From Topomyia yanbarensis (Eukaryota; Arthropoda; Insecta; Diptera; Culicidae), in NCBI RefSeq assembly GCF_030247195.1, contig NC_080672.1, positions 62,712,549 to 62,776,548 of the forward strand: a stretch of 64,000 bases of DNA, in the 5' to 3' direction. The notes under the pieces are model-generated. The model had not been told where the DNA came from and made no database searches. It saw nothing but the letters and a program-made list of their open reading frames with translations. Both the position numbers and the translations under genes were made by a program. Position 1 is the first letter of the stretch, and each line of letters opens with the position of its first letter. This document shows positions 1 to 11,714 of the stretch, piece by piece.

Positions 1-104
1 AGTTTCAGAGAGCGACAAATGTTCGGGTTTTAGTTCAACTTGATACTTGACCATGTCTAGTGTTTTGAAATCGCGTACCAGACGCGAACTTTCGCGGGCG
101 TCCT

Positions 105-2275
105 CCCAATCCATGGTGGGACAATGAGTGCTCAGAGCTGTACGCGAAGAAGGCCGTCGTGCATAAGACCTTCCGGGACGACGGCCTGCCAACTAGCTAC
201 CGACAGTACGCGATGGCGGAAACGCGAATGAAGAGTTCGATGAAAGCCAAAAAACGTAGCTACTGGCGCCGGTTCGTCAACGGGCTAACGAGAGAAACAT
301 CGATGAGCACTCTTTAGGGCACGGCGCGGCGCTTACGAAACCTAAACAGCACTAACGACCGTTGGATATTCGATTTTGCCAAGAAGGTTTGTCCGGATTC
401 CTACCCGGCACCGAAGATCTACCGCGTCCGCTCACGATAACAGACAGAATAAAATTTAACTTTTTTTTAAAAACTTGCCAGATTCTGCCAAGAGACGCAT
501 GTTGAATTTATTCAATAAGTTTCTTTAGGATAAAATTGCCCCTAACGACTGGAGACAAGTGAAGGTCACCGTCATCCAAAAATCAGGAAAGCCAACCTCC
601 AACCACAACTCGTATCGACCGATTGCAATACTGTCCTGTATCCGTAAGTTGTTCGAGAAAATGATTCTATTCCGTCTCGACAATTGGGTCGAAGCAAATA
701 GCTTACTGTCAGATACACAATTTGGTTTTCGCAAAAGCAAAGGCTAGAACGTCTGTCTTGCGTTGCTCTCAACAAAAAATTCAAATGGCTTATGCTAGCA
801 AAAAGTAGATGGCATCAGTGTTCCTAGATATAAAGGGGGCTTTTAATTCAGTTTCTATGACAATTCCTTTCAGAGAAGCTGCACCAGCATGGTCCAAGTT
901 TTTGCTAATCTTTCTGGCTGAAAAACACATGCATTTTTCGCATGGTGACTTATCGACATCACGAATTAGCTACATGGATCTTCCCCAGGGCTCATGTCTA
1001 AGCCCCCTGCTCTGCAACTTTTACGTGAATGCCATTGACAAATATCTTGTCAATTCTTGCACGCTACGGCAGCTTGCAGATGATGGTCTCTGTTACAGGT
1101 CCCAAAGCCGTCGATTTGCAAGGACCATTGCAAGATACCTGGGTTGACTTGTCTGCTTGGGTCCTCCAGCTGGGTTTCGAGTTCTTCACGGAGAAAATTA
1201 GACTAGTCGTACTGCTTCAATTAATCGGTAAAACTATTGCTCAGGTTTCAACTTTCATATATCTCGGGGTTTGGTTCGACTCTAAAGGTACCTGGGGATG
1301 TCACATTGGGTATCTGAAACAGAAATGCCAACAAACGATCAATTTATTCCGGACAATAACTGGAACATGGTGGGGTGTCCACCCAGGAGACCTTCTCAGA
1401 TTGTACCAAACAACGATATTGTCGGTGATGGAGTACGGGTGTTTCTGTTTCCGCTCCGCTACGACAACACACTCCACACACTTCAACAAACCGAAGAGAA
1501 TCCAGTATCTTTGCTTGCGCATTGCCCTGGGTTGCATGCAATTGACCCATACGATGAGACTCGAAGTGCTACCGGGCGTTCTCCCGCTGAAAAATCGATT
1601 TTGGGAACTCTCAATTGGATTGCTCATCCGATGCGACATTTTGAACCCACTGGTTGTTGAAAGCTGCGAGAGGCTCGTCGAGCTCAATTCTCAAACCCCC
1701 GTTTTAAGTCCTTGTACTTCGACTACATGGCACAGAGCATCAATCCTTCTTCGTATAAACCCAACCGTGTCCGATTCCCAGATACCTCTGATTCTACTGT
1801 ATTCTTCGACACATCCATAAAGGAAGAGATTCGTGGAATACCGGAGCACACACTCTCACAAGTGATCCCCAATATATTTTAAAAATAAATTCCGAGAAGT
1901 CGACTGTGACAACATGTTCTACACTGACGGATCAAAGCTCGGTGAGTCCACTGGCTGCGGAGTCTCCAATAATACTATCACCGCTTCATTCAAGCTCAAT
2001 GATCCCGCTTCGGTTTACGTCGCAGAATTAGCTGCTATTCAGTACACCCTTGGGATCATCAACACTACTTTATCAACTCGGACAGCCTCAGCTCTATCGA
2101 GGCTCTTCGTGCGATGAATCCCAAAAAACAATTCCCGTATTTTTTTACGGGAGTCCTTGTATACGTTAACTGGAAAATCTTACCAGATTACCTTTGTTTG
2201 GATCCCCTCTCATTGCTCTATCCCGGCCAATAAAAAGGCCGACTCTTTAGCAAAGGTGGACCTAGGTAGACAAAA
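105..2275 (+). pseudogene. LINE ORF2 fragment: linker, reverse transcriptase, RNase H
   Basis: This encoded the polymerase that copies LINE RNA at the target site. Visible pieces are the linker with 'PWWDNECSELYAKK' at about 111 and 'YWRRFVNGLT' at about 260; the RT fingers 'SYRPIAILSC' at about 615; 'LDIKGAFNSV' at about 825; 'LPQGSCLSPLL' at about 975; and the catalytic 'LADD' at 1073-1084. The frame then changes, and the thumb region continues to about 1820. RNase H follows, with 'FYTDGSK' at about 1917 and 'WIPSHCSIPANKKADSLAK' at about 2198-2257. At least four frame changes or stops (near 310, 745-800, 1090 and 1820-1910) break it. The endonuclease domain is absent because the copy is 5' truncated. 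Confidence 0.9.
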
Positions 2276-3696
2276 TCATCCACTACCTCGAAGGTTTCAG
2301 GCGGGTGTACAGGTCTGCCACCGTTCCAAATGTTCGGGCGATAATGTCCATGTCATCCGCGAAGCATACAAATTGGCCGGATTTCGTGAAGATCAGGCGC
2401 CGGCTGTTGAGCCCGGCTCGTCGCATCACATCACCTTCCAGAGCGATGTTGAATAGTAGACACGAGAGTCCATCACCTTGTCTCAGTCCCCGTCGAGATT
2501 CGAATGGACTGGAAAGTTCGCCAGAAATCCTTACGCTGTTTTGTACACCGTCCATCGTTGCTTTGCTCAGTCGAGTCAGCTTCCCGGGAAAGCTGTTTTC
2601 GTCCATGATTTTCTATAGTTCTACGCGGTCGATACTGTCGTATGCCGCCTTGAAGTCGATGAACAGGTGATGCGTTGGGATCTGGTATTCACGGCATTTC
2701 TGGAAGATTTGCCGTACGGTGAAGATCTGGTCCGTTGTCGACCGGCCATCGATGAAGCTGGCTTGATAACTTCCCACGAACTCATTTACTTTAGGTGATA
2801 GACGACGGAAAATGATCTGGGATAGCTTTTTGTAGGCGGCATTCAAAATGGTGATCGCTTGGAAGTTCTCACACTCCAAATGGTCGCCTTTCTTGTGAAT
2901 GGGGCAGATCACCCCTTCTTTCCACACCTCCGGTAGCTATTCGGTTTCCAGGATCCTGACTACTAACAGGTGCAGACAAGTGGCCAACTTTTCCGAGCTT
3001 AACTTGATGGGTTCTGCTGCGATACCATCTTTGCCAGCTGCTTTGTTGTTCTTGAGCTGTTGGATGGCATCCTTAGCTTCCCTCAACGTGGGAGTTGGTT
3101 CATTTCCGTCCTCAACTGCACTGACGTAGTCAAATTTTTATCTGTACCTACATTCTCCTCGCCGTTCACGTGCTCGTCGTAGTGCTGCTTCCACCTTTCG
3201 ATCACCTCACGGTTGTCTGTCCCGTCCTTATCCCTACATATTTCGAAGCCTTTGCAGGATGCGTTGAGCTTCTGGTAGAACTTCTGTGTATCTTGAGAAC
3301 GGCACAGCAGGTTCATTTTCTCGCACTCCGCTTCTTCCAGACGGCGTTTTTTTTCTCCCGGAAGAGGCGTGTCTACTGCCACCGCTTCCGTTTGTATTGT
3401 TCCACATTCTGTCGTGTTCCATGCTGCAGCAGGACTGCTCGCGCTGCATTCTTCTCCTCCAAAACCGCACTGCACTCCTCGTCGAACCAATCGTTCCGTC
3501 GTCTCCGTTCCTCGTACCCGAAAATGTCCTCAGCTACGTTGTTGATGGCTGCTTTTACTGTTCTCCAGCAGTCCTCTAGAGGGGCGACGTCAAGCTCTCC
3601 CTCGTCCGGCAACGCTGCCTCGAGGTGCTGCGCGTATGCAGTGGCGACATCTGGTTGCTTCAGTCGCTCCAGACCGTACCGAGGCGGCAGAAGGTG
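2276..3696 (-). mobile_element. RTE-like LINE fragment nested in the LOA/I-type LINE
   Basis: Reading the minus strand from 3696 down gives a pre-RT linker ('EDIFGYEERRRRNDWFDEEC', then 'FYQKLNASCKGFEICRDKDG'), then RT blocks: 'WKEGVICPIHKKGDHLECENFQAI' at about 2925-2860, 'FIDFKAAYDSIDR' at about 2650, 'RGLRQGDGLSCLLFNIALE' at about 2500 and the catalytic 'FADDMDII' at about 2370-2345. This looks like the RTE/CFDP2-type RT family. The endonuclease and the thumb/3' UTR are both missing, so it is truncated at both ends. There are stops and frame changes near 3100-3200 and 2610. The host LINE resumes at 'GDIYEGPIYFSDF' (about 3697), close to where it left off, which shows that this piece is an insertion. 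Confidence 0.8.
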
Positions 3697-4149
3697 ACAT
3701 CTATGAAGGACCAATTTACTTCAGCGATTTTATCAGTATCAGAGGACACTCAACAGTTGGCAAACCTCATTGAGCAATGGGGAGCTTGGACGATGACTAC
3801 ATTCCATTATCCCGAAGGTGTCAACGAAACCTTGGTTTAGGAGGATGGATGTGGGTTGGTACTTCATTCGTGTAATGACCCGGCTCATGTCTAACCACTA
3901 AACGTTGGATGTGCATTTGCGGACTATTGGGCTTGCAGTCTGTGCGCTTGTGACGAAGGTTATCACGACATCGAGCACGTTGTCTTGGCTTGCGCCGAGT
4001 ATTGTGACGCAAAGTCTCAGTTAAAGGATTCCTTCCGGGCCCGAGGTAGACCACCCAATGCCCCAGTCCGGGATATGCTGGCAAATCGTGATCTCCCCTA
4101 TATGTTCCTTATTTACAATTTCATAAAAACGATAAATATCCCAATTTAG
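3697..4149 (+). pseudogene. LINE ORF2 C-terminus (continuation of the 105-2275 copy)
   Basis: Frame pieces read 'GDIYEGPIYFSDFISIRG', then 'FIRVMTRLMSNH', then 'CSLCACDEGYHDIEHVVLACAEY' and 'RARGRPPNAPVRDMLANRDLPYMFLIYNFIKTINIPI', ending at a TAG at 4147-4149. The Cys-x-Cys...His...His...Cys pattern and the closing block are typical of the end of ORF2 in mosquito LOA/I-type LINEs. Frames change within the piece, so it is not translatable. It completes the element interrupted at about 2276. Confidence 0.85.
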
Positions 4150-4480
4150 CCCCTCACTTTTATGTCTCCTTTTTGATAGCTCCCTGTCCTGCCTTGTGGA
4201 GCCGGTAAGCACCAGAGTGCCATTATGTGACTGCAGTCGCACTTGTCATGCCTGCATAAAACGAACTTGAAGCGAGAGCGAACCGATTCACCGTGGGTCC
4301 GATGAATTCCACCCACAAACCCAATTCTTGACATCTTGGTAGCCTGAAGCTCTAAGTCATATCGCTGCTCTCCCGTTTGGACTTCTTTCTCTGTCAGCAT
4401 GTCTACCTAATCGCTCCTGTCCCTGACACAACTGCTGCTACACCGATGTTGGAAATAAATCAAATTTGTGTTCTGTATTG

Positions 4481-4800
4481 TTAGTTTTAAGATAGCTGTA
4501 AAATTTCTCATATAAACTTGTTCCCCTTCTTGTATATCAAATTGTACTCTTAGTTCTAAGATAGCTGAAAATTTTTCATAAAAAAAACTTATATTCCCCC
4601 TCTTGTGTATCAAACTCGATTCCTAGTTTAAAGATTGTTGAAATTTTTTTCATAAAAGCACTATTGTTCCCACTCTTGTATTGAGAATTGTATTTCTAGT
4701 TTTAAGATAGCTGTAAATTTTTTCCGCTTTGCATAAAACAATATTTCAACTTTGGAACCTCCTAGTTTTAAGATAAATGTTAAAAAAAAGAATTTGGCAC
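4481..4800 (+). repeat. five imperfect ~70-bp tandem repeats in the LINE 3' UTR
   Basis: The block 'TAGTTTTAAGATAGCTGTAA' and variants recur at about 4482, 4551, 4624, 4697 and 4763, spaced 66-73 bp. Each unit continues with an 'ATTTTTCATAAAA' stretch and a 'TTCCCCCTCTTGT' stretch. They lie between the ORF2 stop and the tail 'TCAAATAAACGAACTG' plus A-rich end at 4826-4856, so they belong to the LINE 3' UTR. Confidence 0.8.
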
Positions 4801-4856
4801 CGCCAAGCTAACGCATTTGTGCTTATCAAATAAACGAACTGAAAAAAAAATAAAAA

Positions 4857-6640
4857 CTTTCCTATCTCATGCCTCCACGCGAGTCTAAATCTATTGATGA
4901 CATTTGGTCCTTAGACCGGCGACGACTGTATGCTATCAGACTTCTGCCAATATTAGCAGAATGAGAGGGTGCGAACAGATCTAGTCGAGAAAACATTGCC
5001 GGAAAAATGAATAGTTGTTCGGAGCCCCAATATAACCTTAATCTATATCTAGTATCGATGATCACGGGTCAACACGTACTGAAAATTCGCCGCGTCTGTT
5101 TTTATGAACCTAATTTCAAGCTCCGTTATTGCTTACAAGCCCCTTGCATCAGGTTAACAATCTTTTATATTTCCTTTCAGGGGTCGTTATTATCGCTCGC
5201 ATACTTGTATTCCACAAGCAATCCGATAAGGAAAATAAGAAATACTTTCCTTGATTTATAACAACTCTTTGCCTGTATAATGAGTTATCAGTCGGTTGTT
5301 TTTAACTCAAATTTCGTAGAGAAGAAATAGCGAAATCTGTCTAAACACTGTTGAAATAAATAGTGATTCGTACCATTACGCAGATATGATTGACAATACT
5401 CCCACGGCTGCTGTGTGGAGTTCAAATTGCCTTTGTTTAGAAAAAAATAGGATTCTCTCGGTAGCCGGCTACCCAGAGTAAAAAAGAACAAAAAAAATAC
5501 TCGAAGACTAACTAAACAACTACATAATAAGCTATGATTTTCCGGTCGTATCGCGTGCGTAGAGCGAATCCTAGACCTTATACCTTTCCACCACCAACTC
5601 CACGACACCTAAGGAAGAGGTGGAGCATCAACACTTCCCGTCTACCTTATCGTTTTGCCTTTCCCGTGTACGATACTGCTGTTGAGGTTTAAATAAATAC
5701 TTACCATTTCCTAAGCAACATTTCTTTTGGGAATATGTTGCACCGAATAATTGGAGTAATAGAGTTTTCTACGGGCAAGTTAAAGTGAAAGTAGGATATT
5801 AAAATCGGCCAAAAAGTGAGAACGCTCACTTTGCCTTGCCATATCTGAGCTCTTTGTACGACGAATTACATATAAATTTTCACCTTTGGAAATGCATTTC
5901 ATTTACAAGAATTCTATTATTTCATAATCTATTGTAATGCTACTCCGGCTCATTGACATTGAAAGGCTCCCGAGCCAACCAAATAAAGTCGAAGGAATAA
6001 AAAAAATCTACAAGAATTTTGATCACATAATATTGGAAAATTAAATTGTATATCCGAAGTCATTCCAAAAACTATAATTGAAAGTCAGTACTTAAAAAAA
6101 GATATACTTTTTATATAACAATCATATCTTGCCGGTTTTCCGACCTATTTAAAATATTTTTTCTCCAATAAAAATCCTTGCAGTTTCTTCACCTGCTGAT
6201 TTTTTGTAGGTTTCAGTCAGTCAGACTTTCATATGGCGCGCGATGTTGGGTAAAATTTTTAGCGAATTGCATAGTTTTGCGGTTTGCTATTTCACATATT
6301 TACTCACTAGCTTTACTGAATTAAGAAAATGCAGAACAGATTTTTTAAATATTATCCAAGAAACTTTAAGATCACAGCTATGACTGTCAATTTTTATACG
6401 TCAATTGATTGCAATTGATGCCGTATACAATTTGTTGTAGAACAAAATTTTATAATGCGTAAAAAAAAAAAAAAAATTGACGGTTGTCCTACTGGAGCTA
6501 TAGAGCTAGGTTCTCGGAAGGGCTCCACGTCAGAATCACATACTATAGTTTGCAGACGAGACAGGCAATGTCGCCCACTAAAACACTGCTTTAGGCCAAT
6601 TGCAGCGGGCTGTAATTCTGAATGTGAGATTCATTGTATG
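4857..6640. other. AT-rich spacer without recognisable genes
   Basis: No open frame here resembles a known protein. The 5520-5690 part is somewhat GC-richer and may be an old repeat end. A-rich tracts occur at 6455-6475. I see no inverted repeats, splice-bounded exons or RNA genes. Confidence 0.5.
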
Positions 6641-8100
6641 GTTCAGGTACGTGTGGGCGTAGGGAATTCGCGATCGTGTGTATCATCGCGAAGGGATCGA
6701 GCATTTGTACGTTAACGTGTTCGATCGCGTGTGCTAACGGGTATGTAAGTTCGCGTGCATAAATTCTATATTAAAACCGCGTGCCTTTCGCATATTCGCG
6801 TGTGTCCTAGAATGATCGCGCGCGGATCGTGAATATGATACCTAATTTTTCGTGTACGGTTTAGATTCTAGAAGAAAGTGGGTTCTTCCATATCACTACA
6901 GTTCCCTGTCACGTCGCCATGGAACGTATTGTCTTTTGGATATGAGCTTTATTTTTTAATTGATGTAACCGAATGTATGGACCTAAGTTGCTAGAATGGA
7001 GGGTGAAGTTTTCCGGACGTGACCGATTCATGATCGCACGCGTTTGCGGGTTCGCGTTTGAGACCACGTTTGTAACTTCGGAAGTACAAAAACGATCACA
7101 TTATTACCGGAGTGTTATAAAGTTTGCGTAATCGCGGGCATAGGTGTGCGTAGATGGTCGCGAAGGGCTTCAGCCTTCGTACGTTGACGTATTTGTCGCG
7201 TGTATGTTACTTTACGGGAATAAATTCGATTTTGTAACCCTGCGGTTAATCACATATTCGCGTGTGTTCTTGGATGGCCACGCGGACCGTCGTTCCAAAA
7301 TTCAGTTTTTGGTCTACGGATCACATTCTGACAGAGAGTGAGTTACCCCCTATATCACACGAGAGTTCCCGGTCATGTCGCCATGGAACGTGTTGTTCAG
7401 TGGATATGAGAGCTTTCTTTTTTTTAATTGGTCCAATTAAAGGCATGAACCTAGACCGCTGGTACCGAGAATAGAGACTTCCGAAAGTGACTGATTCGTG
7501 ATCGCGCGAGTGCAGAAGACCGCGTTAATAAAAAAAAATATAAGTGCTGACACTTTCACTTTATCACCGGGATGTTATCATGTTTGCGAGATCGCGGGTG
7601 TAGGTTGCGTGGATGATCGCGAAGGACTCAAGCATTTGTATGTTAGCGTGTTTGTCGCGTGTATAAATTCGATTTTATTACCGTATGCCCATTCAAAAAA
7701 TTCGCCTGCTTTTAGATGATTGCGCGGACCGTGAATCTGATACTTAATTTGCTAGAAGAGAGTGCGTGCTTCCATTTAACTAGAGTTCCCGGTCATGTCG
7801 CGTGTTGTCCAGTGGATATGAGCGACATATTTTGATTGGTCTTACTGTAGGCATGAGGCTAGGCTGCTAGGAGCGAGGATAGAGACTTCCGGACGGGACT
7901 GATTCATGATCGCGCGAGCGGTGCGATAATGCTTGAGACCGTATTTTTTGATTTATAAGTACTAAAATATGCACTTAATTACCGGGGAGTTTTAATGTTG
8001 GCAAGATCGCGGGCGCAACGATGTGTGGATGATTGCAATTACATGTTCGCGTTTGTAACCAGGTTTGTGTTATCGCGAACGTCACGAACGTTTGCACGTT
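6640..8100. repeat. tandem repeat of degenerate ~420-480-bp units rich in ATCGCG/TTCGCG
   Basis: Three full units and a fourth partial one share an order of landmarks. 'TCGCGAAGG' falls at about 6690, 7158 and 7618. 'CCGGTCATGTCGCCATGGAACGT' or its variant falls at about 6898, 7375 and 7790. 'GAGACTTCCGGACG' followed by 'GATTCATGATCGCG' falls at about 7010, 7480 and 7890. A unit opener of the type 'TTTGCGAGATCGCGGGTG' falls at about 7122, 7580 and 7998. The spacing is about 470-480 bp for the first interval and about 420-460 bp afterwards. The block is CpG-rich compared with the AT-rich surroundings. Short open frames in it are chance. Confidence 0.75.
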
Positions 8101-8709
8101 TAGAATGGGAGAGATTGTGAGTGTATATGAGAGAATATGCAGTTTATTTTGTGTGTGAGTGTTAGTATGAATCTGATTTAAGATATAGTAATAAAAGAAA
8201 AATAAGTCAAGTAAAGGTAGATGGAGGTAAAACACAAATATAGAGATTGTCATCCCTGTTTCTGAAAACAGCGATTCCGATTCGTTATAGACGAGTATTA
8301 CTCACCATCTTCACGAGCCAGAACGACAGTTCGAGCGAGATAAAAACACCCACCTTCAGGGTGGTCTTTTCCTATAGATGTCAGTCCATTGATCCCAATC
8401 GAATGAATCGATCTCTATGCCCAAGATCAAATGAGTCTTCGACCAGCTGAACCAATATGTCTCCCTAATGATTATGAGGCATGAGATTCAGAGATCAAAG
8501 AACCAGCACTCACTCGGATCTCACATTCTTATCCACCACCCAAGAGTACGCGTCCTTAGGCTCATCACCGAAGCCCTGCCTGAATTCTATTTATTTAACA
8601 GGCAATGCAAACAGAGCCGTAGCGTACGGTTGGCCACGTTGGACCCCGCCAAGGGCGCCAATCTGAGGGGGGCGCTAAAATCTTGATCTGCTTTTTAAAA
8701 TAAGTGAGG
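8100..8709. other. spacer, no gene recognised
   Basis: Short open frames only, with no domain I recognise. Moderately GC-rich stretches occur at 8340-8660, ending in 'GGCCACGTTGGACCCCGCC'. This may be the edge of an old transposon, but I cannot name it. Confidence 0.4.
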
Positions 8710-8717
8710 TTAATTAA

Positions 8718-9893
8718 TAGGGTGACAGGAAAAAAATGACCCCTATCGGCTCACCTCTGCGTCGATTCCTAGTCCCACCAGGAGTACTTGCACCAAATTT
8801 GAAGCAATTCGGACAAGTCTAACTACCGGACCAACGGGCCTGAAGTTTGTATGGGAATTTTCAACAATTTACATGGAGAAAACCCACCAGCACGCATTTT
8901 CGCCGCTAGGTGGCACTGTATGCATCGTATTATCACTGTAAGTGAAAATAAGAAGGATAATTGAATTGTCTACAACTTAGTCGAAGACTGCAAGTAAATC
9001 CGACTTTGTTAAAAGAAGTTATTAAACTTTTAACGAAGTGATGTCTGAGTCAGTTTTGCATGGGGCCTAACAGTGCATGGTTGTGTATCAGTACTCGATT
9101 CACACGAACTAAACATTTTTGTGAAATAATCGTTAGGTTTAGCTCAATGGTATGTTCAGAAGAATTATAGTAAATAATACGAGTCATGCTTTGATTAGAA
9201 AATTTTAGTTCCACCTGTTACCGCATAGAGGGCGCCAACACAAACTTTTCAACGGAGAGAGATAGAAATTTGGTGTCTTCTACAAAGTTATAGCACAGGC
9301 ATTTTTCAGTATTTCTTCTGAACATCTTGATACTCTATCTCTCTTCTATGAAAAGTTAGTAGTGGCGCCCTCTATGCGGTCACAGGTGGAACTAAAATTT
9401 TCTAACCAAAACATAACTCGTATTATTTACTATAATTCTTGTAAACATACTATTCGGCTAAATCTAACCATTATTTCACAAAAATATATAGTTCGCGGGA
9501 CTCGAGTACTGATACACAACCATGCACTGCTATGCCCCATGCAAAACTGACTCAGACATCACTTCGTTAAAAGTTTAATAACTTCTTTTAACATAGCCGG
9601 ATTTACTAGCAGTCTTCGACAAAGTTGTAGATAATTAAAATATCTTTCTTATTTTCACTTACAGTGATAATACGATGTATACAGTGCCATCTAGCGGCGA
9701 AAATACGAGCTAGTGAGTTTTCTCCATGTAAATTGTTGAAAAATCCAATATAAACTTCAGGCACGTTGGTCCGGTAGTTAGACTTGTCCGATTTGCTTCA
9801 AATTTGGTACAAGTACTTCTGGTGGGACTAGGAATCGACTCAGGGGTGGGCCGATTGAGTTTTCAAAAATTCATCATTTTTCTGGGCAGTCTA
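8718..9893. mobile_element. palindromic hAT-like non-autonomous element with 8-bp TSD (copy A)
   Basis: The element is almost wholly an inverted repeat folding about a centre near 9305: the left arm from 'TCGATTCCTAGTCCCACCAG' (8762) is repeated inverted up to about 9840. Its tips are TAGGGTGACAGG (left) and the inverse of TAGACTGCCCAG (right). It is flanked on both sides by TTAATTAA (8710-8717 and 9894-9901), an 8-bp duplication. Eight-bp duplications with TAGGG/CAGGG-type tips are typical of hAT transposons. There is no transposase gene, so it would depend on one elsewhere. TTAATTAA is itself palindromic, which slightly weakens the call, but copy B has the same design. Confidence 0.85.
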
Positions 9894-11140
9894 TTAATTA
9901 ATGAAATTAGTCAGGATAGGAGTATCATTTCAGGTACACATTATTGTTTGAAAGTCGAACTGAAAAAGAAAGCCAAAGCAGACAGCGAAAGGACGCATGA
10001 CTGAGACTCTACGCAAAAAGACGGTCCTGTTACTCCAGAATAAACAACAAACAAGACTTTAAATTGCAACAAAAATAGCGAAAAATATTGCAAACTTTTA
10101 CCGCTCGTTTTCTCAGCTTCATAGGAACAAGGGGGAACGGAAATATGGTCATGGGCAGTAAAGCAGGCCGCTTTTTTAAAGCTGTAGCAAACATCGTAGA
10201 GTAAGCTAGATCAATTATGAGAAGATAACCCCATGCCGTACCATGTAAATTAAGGTCTCTTCGATGCCGGGAGGTTTTCCGTATTATCGTAAAGTTGCCA
10301 GTTCTCAACCTAGGTCCAACCAATACTGTGCTAAGTTGAATCTCTGGTTGAAATGTCATATGGTTTTTGGTGTGCCTGGAAGCGTTGGAAACTTTGATTT
10401 TTTCTGAATTGACTAGGTGCTGTTTGATTCGGATTTGTAGCAGAGCTTTTTCTTGCTGGTATATTTATAGGCCTTTCAAAAGAGAAAAAATACGAATACT
10501 CATTTGCTTGTAATTAGTGTAGTACTGCATACATGACGCGCGGTACAAACAACCGATCATGCAGACGATCCTTGTCGAAGAAGACGCAAAGCAGTCTTGC
10601 CAAAAGCTGACTCGACACTAGTTTGAAGGCCCAGTACGATTGTCACTCAAAATGTTCACTCACTGGAGCAAGAGGTTATGGTAAGAGACAATGTCGTCCT
10701 TCAGTAGATCCACGCATGCCATGTTCGAATCGATAGCTACACCATCGATCTCAACTTTGTGAACGGGCGTGTAAACGCGTTAGTTTTTCATAAAAGTTTT
10801 GTCGCCAGTAACGTCATTTGTTTGCTTTAGACAAAATATCACAATCCTGAACCTATCTAGTCGAGCTTTCGAGATATCTGGCACAACTGAATATTTCTGC
10901 GTCTTGTGGAATATCAGAATATTTCGCGGACTGTCTTTGATCCGAAAGAAGGTCGGATACGGTCGAACCCAGTACATTATGTTTGATTTTAAATGGATGC
11001 TCGGATCTTTGGCGACGAATCTTGTTCGACATCCATTTCGGAACCATTTGGGTCAATTGAGGGGTACACTTTTCCTTGAAATTTCAAATCGGACACACCT
11101 CAAAAGTATTGGTACCTCGAACAAAATTTAAGTGCAATCA
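9894..11140. other. spacer with weak minus-strand coding-like fragments
   Basis: Two minus-strand stretches, 11056-10853 and about 10780-10680, read without stops for 35-67 residues. The second contains 'PVHKVEIDGVAIDSNMACVDLLKDDIVSYHNLLLQ'. I do not recognise a family. They may be remnants of a transposon gene. There are no splice sites that make a convincing exon. Confidence 0.3.
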
Positions 11141-11148
11141 AAAAACAA

Positions 11149-11549
11149 TGTCATGAAGCGTCGAGATCTGGTATGTCTTTGTGGTACAAGGAATATTTTT
11201 GAATTAAGATGGGACTTGAGTTTGGAAAAGTAGGTTTTTGTATGCCAAATGTTTTAGAAATCAATGAAATGTCGAAATCTGGTGTCAATTCGAAATGAAA
11301 CAAGTTTTATGACTTTTATTTGAAAATCGCAGTTTAAAAATTAAAAGTACCAGATAGACAACATTTGTCATCAATTTTTTGTGAGAAGTTACAAGATCCG
11401 TTATTTCATGCAGTTCTAAGACATATGGCATAGAAAATAAATTAAAAACAGCCTTTTCAAACCTCAGTTTCAACTCAAATCCAGAATTTTCCAAGTTTAA
11501 ATAAAATGAAATTCAGGGTGCCAGTAGATCTCGACGTTTCATTACATCC
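11149..11549. repeat. imperfect inverted repeat (~400 bp)
   Basis: The left end 'ATGAAGCGTCGAGATCTGG' at 11154 is matched in inverse by 'GTAGATCTCGACGTTTCAT' near 11525-11543. Inner blocks also pair (around 11205-11250 against 11425-11485). This is the shape of an old palindromic MITE. Arms are diverged and I found no target duplication. Confidence 0.55.
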
Positions 11550-11714
11550 TAAGCTGTTCTATTTTTGAACATTCTAAGGGTGTTTTCCACGGGTGAAAAT
11601 CTGTCCGATTGAGCTAAACTTTTTTTTATATTTTCGATGAATTTCGCGCCAACTCGATGTTGGCAGCACCCTCTCAGATTTTATTGAATCTTTCTGAACT
11701 TTGTCACAAAAAGC

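Larger units (their letters stand above)
1..4856 (+). mobile_element. 5'-truncated LOA/I-type non-LTR retrotransposon (LINE), interrupted
   Basis: One LINE copy runs from the middle of ORF2 (the linker after the endonuclease) to its poly(A)-like tail near 4840-4856. The order is linker, reverse transcriptase, RNase H, then a C-terminal Cys/His region, as in I/LOA-type LINEs of mosquitoes. The copy is dead: frame changes and stops occur throughout. Between about 2276 and 3696 it is interrupted by part of another LINE on the opposite strand. The clade is judged from domain order and remembered family resemblance; Jockey-superfamily assignment is safer than the exact clade. Confidence 0.88.

Noticed and set aside
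5288..5608. 106-codon minus-strand frame
   Set aside because: No recognisable motif, biased composition, and no upstream or downstream coding context.
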